Origin: Atrichornis clamosus
Taxonomy: Eukaryota > Chordata > Aves > Passeriformes > Menuridae
NCBI GenBank assembly: GCA_013400975.1
Contig: WBMZ01005367.1
Span: 248,001 to 312,000, forward strand
DNA: 64,000 nt
Direction of reading: 5' to 3'
In this document: positions 1-10,058 of the stretch, piece by piece
Position numbering within the stretch: position 1 is the stretch's first letter
How the letters are laid out: each line of letters opens with the position of its first letter
Notes under the pieces: generated by a model
Seen by the model: only the letters and a program-made list of their open reading frames with translations
Database searches by the model: none
What the model was told of the DNA's origin: nothing
Made by a program: the position numbers and the translations under genes

Positions 1-2370
1 GAGCAAAAAGGGAAAAGAGGAAGAAAAGAAAAAAGAAAAAAGATTTTTTTGAGAAAAGAAGCTTAATCGTTCTTGGATTAGAGAAAAGTGAAAAGCACTG
101 ATCAACATCCTCACTTCCAGGGCTGTGCAAGCTCTGACTGTGTCATCAGATGGTTTCCAGTTCGGGGCTGGCCAGTGTCCAGCTGGCGTGGGGCACGGCC
201 GGGAGATCTCCCGTCTGCGTGCAAAATGCCAGGAAGATGCACCGAGCGCCAGCCGAGCAAAAACTCCTCACTTTACAGCTCAGCCCGCTCTTTGAACAGG
301 AAAAAATAACAGTTCTGAAAGACTAGAGGAGAGGTTTTGCCATTACACAGCATTTGAACCCTGCAGCAGAAGTAGTCATGGCTCCTTCTTTCCATCCCCA
401 AAGTTGCCACCCCATGAGGGGAGATTTAATTCCCATAACATGGGGCTGGGGAGCAGGGACAGCTCAGACACGTCTGTCTTTAAGTAGTAGCAGCTGAAAC
501 AAAGAAATTAAGTTGTTTTCCAGATCCGGCAATAACCACTGAACACTTTCCATACTTTCTGCTCCTGTCTGAGTAGGAAAATTTCCTTTAGCTCCGGGGA
601 GCTTGCACCACGGAGGTGTCAAACTGCCTACCCTGGGGAATTTGCACTGGTGAAGTCCAGAGAAGACGCAGTTGGTGGAGTGAAACAGCTGAAGCTTCTG
701 TAACATTTAATGAGACAGACTTGAAGAGACTGTTTCTGCGGAGCTGATGGGATTGGAGGCTGCAGAATCCAGCCTGCTCCTGAGTCTCCTGACGTTCGTG
801 AGCGACATGGGAAGAGTACAGGATCTAGGGGTGTCTCCTGAGTGTCAGTCTTTAAAAGAACACTAACTGAGCAGTTTTCACTATCCCTCGGTGCTTGCCT
901 CTTGCCACACTTTGTATTTCTTCTCCACACAGCAGTGCTGAGCTGCTGTGGGTCGGGGGCCGCTGCTCAGCCCCGGTTTGCCGTGCGGTTTCCCTTGAGC
1001 AGGAGGCAGTCCCTGGAAGGGCCGTGGCCTCACTTAGCTCACGCAGCCACAAGTGTGCTGGTGTTCTAAGGTTTTGATTCCCAACCTGACTGGCAGCAGC
1101 GGGGATTGAATTATCTGAATTACCTTCTCGGGGAGAAGGCGTTTGTGCGGCGGCCGCAGCGCTGAGAGCAGCTGTGACGCCTGACCCCAGGACAGCTTAG
1201 CTCCGCTGCCTGTGCTGAGAAGTCAGATCTGGTTCATCTGGATCTGGCTCTAGGCTAAGTTTAATTAATCTTTTCTTCAAAGCAGATTAAATTGATTGCT
1301 TTGGAAAAAAAAAAAGTAAATTGTCTTTGCATCTTTTTTTTGTTCCCCCCAATAGCCATCTGGGAAAGAAGAGAAATTAGGTGGATTCAGATGGTTTTCT
1401 CTATAAAATCTTTATTTAAAAAAATCCAGTCTATCAGGTGTGAATTAGCAAGCTGTGACATAGACTGTCCCCCACATTTTTAATGATCCTAGTATGACGT
1501 CCTGCAAAAGGGGAAGCAATAATGGAAATAAAAATTCACTTCACAACCCAGTAAATGAAGAGAGATATCTACAGCTCAGAACCCCTCTGTCCTCTCCCTG
1601 GAAGGCCCTGAACACACCAAATATAACAAGTTAAAGCACTGCTATTTCCATTTGGGATGAGTGTGCACACACTGTCTGCTGTGCCGAGAATATCCACTGC
1701 ACCTGGGATGTGATGGATTTACTACACTTGTCTGGAGCTGGGGTTTCACATGCTGGATAAAATTGTACCATTTTTTTTTTTAATGGATGCACGTGAGCTG
1801 CATGCATGGAGTTCATACTGACCAGGACTTCTGAGGTTTTGGGTGTCTCAAAATTCTTGCACAAATTGTCAGCTCTCTCTTTTTCACTTAGACAACATTT
1901 GCAGACAGAAACATGGATCTCTGTGGGTAACCTTTTGAGGGAAATAACCTAAAATTGGAGCAGTGATCAATGAATTTGGTCAGGGTTCCTCTGGGCCATG
2001 TAACTGCAGAAATCTCATTTTGGCTTTTGCCCATGACTTCAACTAATTGACTGCCCTGCTCTTTCAGCCTGGGTGTTCAAATATACGCTTTTTCATGTCA
2101 TAGTCCCCCTCTTAATGTTTTTAGGTGGGTTTGAGCCTCAAAGACAAGTTCATCCAAGTGTCCTCCGCCTCTGTCCTGTCGCGCCGTGAGTTGACTGCAG
2201 AAGTGACCTGCAGAGATGGGAATACAGACACGTTACAGGGATGATCTCCCATCCCGGGAAGTTGGCAAAGACCAGCCTTTCCTGCACGGCTGCTCCCTCT
2301 CTTGTTTCACGTGTGAGCACAGAGCAGTGGGTCTCTGTGTTCTGCGTTTCGTGCCACCCTCAGCTCACAA
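1..2370. other. Unique non-coding sequence with purine-rich start and a small CpG patch
   Basis: No gene is recognised here. The first ~50 bases are an A/G-only-like purine tract of the low-complexity type. Positions about 940-1215 are locally GC-rich, with a NotI-like gcggccgc core near 1150 and several CpG dinucleotides. The short ORFs across it read on both strands and have no recognisable domain. An A11 run lies near 1303. I see no repeat family I can name before the CR1 tail at 2371. Confidence 0.6.
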
Positions 2371-2486
2371 AGAATCACAAGAATAGTTTGGGTTAGAAGA
2401 GACCTTAGAGATCATCCAGCCCAACCCCCTGCTGTGGGCAGGGACACCTTCCGCTAGACCTGGTTGTTCCAGGCTCCATCCAACCT
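2371..2486 (-). mobile_element. CR1 LINE, 3' terminal fragment
   Basis: Read on the + strand, the block opens with agaatcacaagaat, the inverted form of the ATTCTRTGATTCT octamers that end CR1 elements. It continues with the conserved 'gtttgggttagaagagacc' and 'gggcagggacacctt' blocks of the avian CR1 3' region and stops after 'ctccatccaacct'. Only ~115 bp remain, so it is a severely 5'-truncated insertion, the usual state of CR1 copies. It carries no coding sequence beyond the last ORF2 codons. It looks less diverged than the 55.5-kb copy. Confidence 0.9.
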
Positions 2487-5182
2487 ACGAAGAGGTGTGA
2501 AGGACCTTGGGGTGCTGCGAGAGCTTGAGAGCTTTTACTCCCCACTCATTGGTGTTTCCTTCACCCAGCACACCCAGGCTTTGCACAAGCATTCTCCAAA
2601 CTCCCACACTGTGAGGGTTAGTCCTTCCCTGCTGCAGGTCAGCAGCACTTGGGACCTCCCAGGGCTACCCCCAAACCTCCCTTGGGAAGAGAACATGCCT
2701 GGGAGTCAACCTGAGGCTTGTGAGAGCTAAAGATAAAAGCGCAAAAGTTCACAGTGGAAAAAGCACTTCTCGCATGACTAAGGGCTGTCTGCTGCCCATA
2801 GTTTCCTACTAGGATAACGGGAGGGTGGGCTAATCCAGGCCAGAGATGGAGGTGGAGACGAGGGGGAATGCAGGAACCAGAGCTGGGACCATGACATCAT
2901 TGTATTTTCTTTCCTGGTGTTGCTTAGAGCATGCGGCTATGTTTATCTGAAAACCTCATCCTCGCCCATGTAATTTGAGCTCAGTTTTAGGGATTTAGCA
3001 TGTTTTGGAAACCATATATTAAGAATAAAATTTGTCTATAATCTTTTCCTATTTTTGTGGGATGCAGACAAAAATGTCAACACAGGAGTTTTATGTTGAG
3101 GGAATAATTAAAATTAATATAATTATCTATAAATCCTGGTGGAAAGTCCTTTTTGTCACCAGTGCAGAAATACCAACTAAGAGGGTTTACCCTTACACTT
3201 TTAAAGTTCCAGGCCTGCATGAGTCCCAAGGAATTTTAATCTCCCATTTGATTTGGAAGGGATTTTGTGAGTGTAAAAGTCTCTGCTCAGTTTTCAAGGC
3301 ACACATTGGGGTCTCAGCTGTTGCCTGTGCTGATTTTCAGATTGGGTTGAAATGACCAAGGAGATAATAATGGGAATGTTGAATTTAGAGCTGGCTGGGA
3401 AACACTTCTGAGGAGCACTGGGATCTGTGCACCTCCAGGCTTGCTGCTGCATGAGGGACAATTTTTCTCTGGGTTGCACAGGCATAACTTTGGCTGATTT
3501 CTGAAACACAGGCATCAGATCTCACTGCGGCTTATTGACTTTAACAGAGTTTTTTCTTCTAATTTTTACAATGGTGTGAGTGAGAGCAGAGTTTGGCTGG
3601 AAGCCACCATAGTGCTGCATTGGCAGACGGAGTGAGTGAAATGTGCGGAATCAGACCCATCACAAGGCAGGTTCAAGTTCTGTGATACCCAAACCCTCAC
3701 TTGCCAGTCTGGGTTTCTCGTTTTCCGGGATAACTAGAAGGGAGCCATCCCTCCCCAGCATGGACTCAGTGTGCAGGGCCACGTGTAGAAATGAAGAGTC
3801 TGGGAACTTACTGCCAATTCCTGTTTTTGTACCAGCCATTTCTCCATCCTGAGCTGTGCCTGTTGAGTAGATAAGATACCCTGCGTTGTCAATTGCTTTT
3901 TCATGAGACCCTTATCTTATCCACGGTGATAAAGACCAAACAGAAGGAATGGGCAGAATGGCAGCATGTGGCCACTGGCTCGTAGTGACACCTTCTGACT
4001 CCAGCAGTGGGGACAGCAGTCTGGGCTCTCAGAGGAGCAGTAGGTGCGGTCTGCGGCAAGAAAAGATTTCCTCCCTGGTGCCATCCTCCTAAATTCCCTC
4101 TTTAAACACAGATCAAAGAGGTATAAAGAGGTGATAAAGTTTGAAGTTTTGCTTGTAGCTGTGGTAGGAAGGAAGTTACATATGTATGCATGAGCAATTG
4201 AGATGGGAGGGAAGGTGAGGAGCTGACCATGCATATAATTTCCTAATTATTTCTATTGCTACTTATATTTTAATTCCATTGCCACTGTACTGTCTCTCCT
4301 CTTTCCTTGTTGCTGGCAGTGGCTTTCACCAGAACCTGTGGAGTGAGGCAAGACAGCAGATGTGTAGGGTATGATCCCTGCCCACCACACCTTTTTGCAG
4401 GCCCTTTTTGATTTCTTATGCTTCAAAGCATGGCGTAAGCCCTGAATGTGACCTTTAAAATGCATTCAAAAGATGTTTAATCATTATCTGTAACTCCACT
4501 TAGTCTTGTTATCTGTATAAATGCCCAGTAATATCATAGAGTACTATCATTTTGTACATATATTTAATTGTCTCTTGCTTTATATTTGGTCTAATGAATT
4601 TTAATCCAGCAGATGCTGTTAGCTGATCACTGTTTTGGGCTTGGACGTGATCTCCCTGTCTTACTGCAAGTACAGTGTGTTTACACTCATTGAACATGTT
4701 GTAATCCACACACACATGTACAACACAGATGTGCTTTTTGGGTGCATGACACTTGGAGAGCAAGGGGAGGCACCTGTAAGAGTGGGCCTTGGCTGCTTTC
4801 TGGGCTGTGTTTAACTGGTAGCCTTGCACTTGGAAGAGATTTCCTTTATTTGGCAGTCTTTGCTCTTTCGTACTGTTCCAATTTGTTTTCAACACAGCCT
4901 GAATGTAATTGAATGGCTTCTTTTATTTTGATGTAAAAAAAATGTCTGGTTTACATGCCTCCCGAGGATTAGGCAGTGAATTAAAAGCAAGTGGTTTTAG
5001 AGAATCGCAAATAATGCTTTAACCTCCCTCCCCACTGAAACCAATGAATGATTCTCTAAATAAACAGATTTTCTTTTGTATATGTTGGGCTGGATGAGAC
5101 AAGAGTCCCTCCCCCAGCTGGCCCCCTGCAGCCCGTGGCTGAACCCCAGTGGCATGTGAAAGTTACGGTGTGTTTACCACAG

Positions 5183-5263
5183 CAGAGTTGATCCTCCCGA
5201 GTCAGAGGGAGCTGCTGAATTACTTCACACATGGGTCGCCCAGTCCTCGAGAGCGGTTTTATC
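5183..5263 (+). other. Weak candidate internal exon
   Basis: An 81-nt segment lies between a possible acceptor (tgtttaccacag) and a consensus donor GTAAGT. One frame reads LILPSQRELLNYFTHG and continues open through the donor. Its third codon positions are G/C-biased, and CpGs occur within an otherwise AT-rich region. A second frame is also open, and the upstream pyrimidine tract is poor. GTAAGT is expected by chance dozens of times in 64 kb counting both strands, so this is only a hint. I do not recognise the peptide. Confidence 0.15.
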
Positions 5264-5988
5264 GTAAGTTTCTTAAAGAGTTTAGAACAAGAGTGTTCCT
5301 CCCTGGCTCTTTGACTATTTTTAGTTAATCTCCGTGACTTCCCTACAGCTCTGTTCCCCTTAATGCAGCTTATACTAATAGGGAGAGACAGTCACTGGGG
5401 ATGTTAATGACTTGTCTGTTGAGGTCTGTCACTTGCTGGCGACTTACCTAGTCAGGTTGTTGTTTTTCTCCCTGGAGCACTTCAAGATTCTTTGTCTGAG
5501 CCTCTCTCCTTGTCTCACTGGGACTGTGATGTACATTCTAGTTGCAGGTGCACTTCAGAAAACACAGAGGTTTCTGCATAGTTTGATAGAGTGTTTCTTT
5601 ACCTCCTCACACATGCTTTGTAGAGCCACTTGTTGGAGCAGAACTAAAAAAACTTGCTCCTCTGATATCCAAGGACTCTGTTAGGTCTTGTATCGGGAGG
5701 GTTTTAGTCCAATTGGATTATATGATGGGTGACAAAAATATTGTGAGGAGGAGAGGTGCTGACAGTTTGGATGATATGAGTCTTGTAGCTTCTGTGTTAC
5801 TGCAGTTCTTTTACAGGGTCTGTCAACAATGCTCAGACTTTTGGATGATTTCCCTTCAGTCAGCTTTTCCTTTTGCATTAACCATCACGATGTGCCTTTT
5901 GGGAGAGCATCTTGGGAAAAGTTGGGATGCTCTAACTCACTCACCCTTTAACCTACTGGATTTTCTGAATGGATAATGCTGATATTGC

Positions 5989-6027
5989 TTTTGTTTGGTT
6001 TTTTGTCTGTTTGTTTGTTTATTTTTT
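5989..6027 (+). repeat. (TTTG)n-like simple repeat
   Basis: A short T-rich stretch with repeated tttg/tctg units, ending in a T6 run. This is low-complexity sequence of no evident function. Confidence 0.7.
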
Positions 6028-6839
6028 CCAACGACCACGTCGGGTGCCTGTCAGAGAGGTTTCATCCCCGTTAGGAGGAACTTGGGTACCAGGAGGATGC
6101 TGCACAAAATTGTCATGGATGAGCAGACTCTACCTACAGTCTCTGGTTTTGGTCTCTGTTGCCACAGTAACTTATGGTCCTGCTGCCCACTTAACACTGC
6201 TTAATTTGATTGCAAAGACCAGTCACTCTTCAAGGAGAGACTGAGTTGAAATTGGGAGACTGTTGATAAGAGTTTTCCCCACCATCCCACTCAGTGAGCA
6301 GATAGTCAGCCTGTGCTCTGTAACTATGCTGTGTTTTACAACTCTATAAACTCACAACAGAGTGGGCTCTGCTCTCTGGCTCTGATACCCTGATGAAGTG
6401 GCTGCACTTATAATTCAGCTTTTCTGTGTATTCTATGCAGTCTCTTCAAGTCGTAGCTCTATGTATCTTAGTACAAATCATGTAACTAATTCCTATTGTA
6501 TCAGGCCCATTTTACCTCTACTCCTGGAAACAGTAGAAAAAACATTGAACTGATGCAAAATTGACAAAAATTAAGTACAGAGCTTATAGATGCCTTATAC
6601 TGCATTTGGCAGCTGTAGAAATCCAGAAAATGTAGAATAATAGTCCCACTGTAAATGATCTTTCTTCTTGGATAAGTGGATTTAGTAGCAGTAGCAGTTT
6701 CAAATCTGCCTGACCTTCAGGAAAATTTGAATATGAATCCAGACTGGCTTTGAATTAGACAGTGGAGCTCTTGTATTGGGTCTAAATGTTAATCCAGATC
6801 CAGCCTTGGGACTTCAGTTCTGTATCTAACCATAGTGGT

Positions 6840-7420
6840 TGCTAAAGAGATGAAATAATATAATAATAGACTAAATAACTCCTGGGGTTGGAAGAAGCAA
6901 GTTCTGGCAGTGGCAGGTGTGCTATCAGATGTACTGGGAGCTGGGTCTGGCACACCTTAGAAGGGTGGCCTGAGGGGCACAAGGGCAGGTATCCTGGATA
7001 GGTGAATTCCTGCTGGATGCAGGGGAGGAGCAGATAGTCTGTGCTGGCCCTGGGGACGTGGGGGAGCACAGGAGGGATGTTTTGCAGGATAAATACATAC
7101 TGCTCTCCGTGAAACTGAATTCCGGGATCTCCATGGTAGCACTGAACTGCCAGTGGCACAGGCGACTCAGCACAGGCGACTCAGCACAGGCAGGCAAAGA
7201 TCTGCTCACAGCTCAGTGCACTTGTAGAAAGTCCAGGAGGGCTGCAAAGCCAGAGAAAATGGGAAAGAGAAATCAGACTGCCTGCAAGAGCAGTTGAGTG
7301 ATGTGCACACTCTCAGGTGCTGGAGTGGAGACAAAGCACACAAGTGCTTTTACTGAGTGATAGAACCCTGAAAAAATCGGGGAAGCAGAGGGCTTGGTGA
7401 CCACTGCCAACCACGGTATG
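6840..7420 (+). other. Possible upstream part of the old + strand retroelement
   Basis: This GC-moderate block immediately left of the solo LTR has an open + strand stretch (7058-7297, 79 codons). It contains the peptide NSGISMVALNCQWHRR and a basic C-terminus rich in K and R. Because the LTR at 7425 inserted into pre-existing DNA, and an old CR1 ORF2 continues right of it, this block may be the 5' part (5' UTR or ORF1 side) of the same element. I cannot match it to a CR1 ORF1 from memory, so the assignment is inference from position and polarity. Confidence 0.25.
7157..7190 (+). repeat. 14-bp tandem duplication
   Basis: The unit cacaggcgactcag occurs at 7157-7170 and again at 7171-7184 with no mismatch, followed by a partial third copy (cacagg). 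It lies inside the open stretch described at 6840-7420. Because 14 is not a multiple of three, the extra copy shifts reading frame relative to a single-copy ancestor. Confidence 0.9.
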
Positions 7421-7424
7421 GCAG
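7421..7424 (+). repeat. Target-site duplication, left copy (gcag)
   Basis: The four bases gcag directly precede the TG that opens the solo LTR. The same four bases follow its terminal CA at 8017-8020. The match fixes both boundaries of the LTR and shows a clean integrase-mediated insertion. Confidence 0.75.
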
Positions 7425-8016
7425 TGTCATGGGTTGACCCCAGCCAGCCACCAAGGACCATGCAGCCCCTCGCTCAGTCCCACACCTGTGGGATCAGGGG
7501 GAGAATCAGAAGGGTAAAAGCTAGAAAAATCATGGATTGTGGTAAAGACAGTTTAATAGGGAAAGCAAAAAACACGCACGCAAGCAAAGCAAAACAAGGA
7601 ATTAATTCACTGCTTCCCGTGGGTAGACAGGAGTTCAGCCATCTCCAGGAGAACAGGGCCACATCACATATAACAGTTACTTGGGCATAAAAATGCCATC
7701 ACTTCAAATGTTTCCTCTTCTTATGCTTCTTCCCCCCAGTTTATGTACTGAACTGGATGACATGGTCTGCAATATCCCTGTGGTCATTTGGAGTCAGTTG
7801 TCCTGGCTGTGTCTCCTCCCAGCTTCCCACGCACCCACAACTTCCTCGCTGGTGTGGCAGTATGTAGAGCAGAAAAGTCCTTGGCTCTGTGTAAGCCTTG
7901 CTCAGCAATAATAAAAAAAAATCTCTATATTATCAACCCTGTGCTCAGCACAAATCTGAAACATAGCCCCTGACTAGCCACTGTGAAGAAAATTAACTCT
8001 ACCCTAGCCAAAACCA
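7425..8016 (-). mobile_element. Endogenous retrovirus solo LTR
   Basis: This 592-bp element starts TGTCATGGGTTGACC, ends CCAAAACCA (TG...CA) and is flanked by the 4-bp direct repeat gcag. It aligns along its whole length with the 589-bp LTR at 40909-41497, sharing blocks such as ggaattaattcactgcttc, gtcctggctgtgtc and gagcagaaaagtccttggc. The transcriptional strand is taken as - because the related copy has its primer-binding site on the left. On that strand an ATTAAA poly(A)-type signal lies near 7545-7550. No internal retroviral sequence flanks it, so it is a solo LTR left by LTR-LTR recombination. It resembles an LTR type that I recall as abundant in songbird genomes. Confidence 0.9.
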
Positions 8017-8020
8017 GCAG
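8017..8020 (+). repeat. Target-site duplication, right copy (gcag)
   Basis: Matches the left flank at 7421-7424 exactly. The pre-insertion site would have read tatggcag followed by aggtacc. Confidence 0.75.
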
Positions 8021-8064
8021 AGGTACCCCGGGGACCTGAGGGAAAGCAGGTAATTAGAGGCGTG

Positions 8065-9415
8065 CAGTGTTGCCAGGCTACCAGATTTATAGGAGCACTG
8101 GGGTAGGATGTATAGGAGGAGGAGTGACAGTGCAAGTGAAGGATAATACAAAATGCAGCAGCGTAGAAGTGTTACGGGAAGAGAAGTGCTGTGGTATCCC
8201 TGTGGGTGGAAATTCCGGCTCTAATAATAAATGTAGTAGTAGGATTGTACTACTGGCACACCCCCTCCTTCCCCCCAGGAAATATTAAGTGAGATTAAAG
8301 AAGCTGAAAATTTAGGACAGGTATTAATAGCAGGAGATTTCAACTATCCATACATAGAATGGGTCAGTGCCTCATCAGGATGAGATGCAGTGTGAAAGTT
8401 TGCGATGGAGTAAGTACGTAGTTGCTTCCTAGAACAATTAATCCTAAGTCCTTCAAGAAAAGATGCTATTTTGGATTTAGCCTGAAGTGGTGCCAGGACC
8501 TCATCCAAGAGGCATTAGTGGCACAGCTTACTGGTAGCAAGTACAATACAATTAATTTTAGCATGGGAGCAAAAAAAACCAAGGCACATATCTGTATGTG
8601 GATATTTGGGTTCAAGAGAGGGATAAGGTAAGTATGAGAGAAACATTAAAAGGTGCAGTTCAAAAATGCAAGAAACCTGCATGGAGCATGGGGGCAGTTA
8701 ATTACAATGTATTAGAGGCTAAAATGTGTGCTGCAATTTCAAAAGAAAACAGTTGCCCCCAATCACCTGCAGACTCAGTAGGAAAATTAAACAGCGTATC
8801 ACAGGAGATGACTGTCACCTGAGAAATGCAAATCTTGCTCAAATGAAGAAAATGGGGAAGACTGTAAAATCTCTCAGGTCAAGTGTAAAGAGAAAATTGG
8901 GGTTTCTCATGAAGCCGAGATCATTTGGGTAGTCAGGTGCCACAGGGATGGTGAGGAACTCCACACAGACCTCATAAAAATGGCTGAGCATCAAAGACGG
9001 AGCATACGAGCACCAGTGTAGATAAATGTAAGGTAATCCATCAAGAGAAAATTAAACCATGCCTTCATGATGCTGAACTCCAGAACTGGGAGTTATATCT
9101 TGTGGGAGAGATCTTGGAGTCATGGTTGGCAGTCATTTGGGATCACCTGCTCGGTGTGCAGTGGCATTCAGAGAAGTAAACGCCCTGTGTGTGGTCAGGG
9201 AGGGTGCTGAGAACAAGGTGTGGGGTGTTTTATTGCTGCTGCAGGTGTACCTTTGCCATGGCAACGTGTGTGCAGCTCAGCACAGACACAGGGAAGGCCC
9301 AGGGAAAAGCAACTAAAATGACTGAAAGGACCAAGCAGCTCCTTATGTGAAGAGACTTCATGAGCTGGGTCTTCAGCCAAAAGGCAAAAGGAGAGGGCAG
9401 GTGAGGAGTATGTTG
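8065..9415 (+). mobile_element. Old, degenerate CR1-type LINE, ORF2 remnant
   Basis: Fragments of a LINE ORF2 appear in order but in different + strand frames. GYQIYRSTGVGCIGGGV (from 8076) and LIAGDFNYPYIEW (about 8321-8361) match the endonuclease domain, where GDFN is a hallmark. QDLIQEALVAQLTGS (from about 8485) is the segment after the endonuclease. LGVMVGSHLGSPARCAVAF (from about 9110) matches the region after the RT palm. GPGKSN/KRLHELGLQPK (about 9298-9380) matches the near-terminal 'RATKMI...L.ELGLFSLEKRR' block. The central RT motifs are missing or unrecognisable. Frameshifts and stops show it is long dead. It carries no avian octamer 3' end. An LTR inserted just upstream of its first recognisable part. 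Confidence 0.75.
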
Positions 9416-9529
9416 AAACTAGCAGGTGGTTGGATTAGTATACAGTGATTTTAATCCAACTGAAAAGAAAGTTATCCAGCTAAAAGAAAGTATTTTTTGT
9501 TCTTGGCAGGTAGTCCATGTCGTTGCTAT

Positions 9530-10058
9530 GTTGGGGACCCCAGAGCTGAACACAGGTCCTCAGGTGGGGTCTCACAAAGTGGAGCAAAGGGACAGAATCA
9601 CCTCCCTTGACCTGCTGCCCACACTGCTTTTGGTGCCGGCCTGGTCATGTTTGGCTTTCTGAACTTTGAGAGCACATTGACAGGTCATCTTGAGCTGCTC
9701 ATTCACCAACACCCCCAAGCCCTTCCCCTCGGGCTGCTCTCAATCCGTTCTCTGCCCAGCCTGTGCTTGTGCTTGGGATTGCCCCAACCCAGGTGCAGGA
9801 CCCTGCACTTGGTCTTGTTGAAATTAATGAGGTTCACACTGGCCCAACTTTTGAGCCTGTCCAGGTCCCTCTGGATGGTCCCTTCCCTTTGGTGTGTTGG
9901 CCACACCACAGAGCTTGGCGTCATCAGCAAACCTGCTGAGGTTCTGCAGGACAATGTCAGATGCTTTGTACAAGTCCAGGTAGATGATGTCTGTTGCTCT
10001 TCCCTTTTCCAACAACGCTGTAACCCCGTTGTAGAAGGCCAACAAATTTGTCAGTCAT
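9530..10058 (-). mobile_element. CR1 LINE reverse-transcriptase fragment with internal deletion
   Basis: Read on the - strand, [22 protein letters not shown] is the RT segment leading into catalytic motif A (YLDLxKAFD). [15 protein letters not shown] (about 9890-9935) is motif C (FADD). [20 protein letters not shown] and [18 protein letters not shown] follow, then a degraded stretch up to 'VRPHL...LWGP' near 9535. Motif A and motif C are almost adjacent, with the join near 9941-9955. The ~75 residues that normally separate them, including the SGVPQGS motif, are absent. Both the 5' part and the 3' UTR are also missing. It is much better preserved than the + strand CR1 to its left, so it is a younger family. 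Confidence 0.88.

Larger units (their letters stand above)
2487..6839. other. Unique sequence, no gene recognised
   Basis: Mostly AT-rich unique DNA with short random ORFs on both strands. There is a small T/G simple repeat at about 5989-6027. One weak exon-like segment is listed separately at 5183-5263. I see no transposon signature, tRNA or CpG island in the rest. Confidence 0.55.

Noticed and set aside
7394..7690. 98-codon + strand ORF
   Set aside because: Runs across the LTR boundary and into the LTR. LTR sequence is not protein-coding here.
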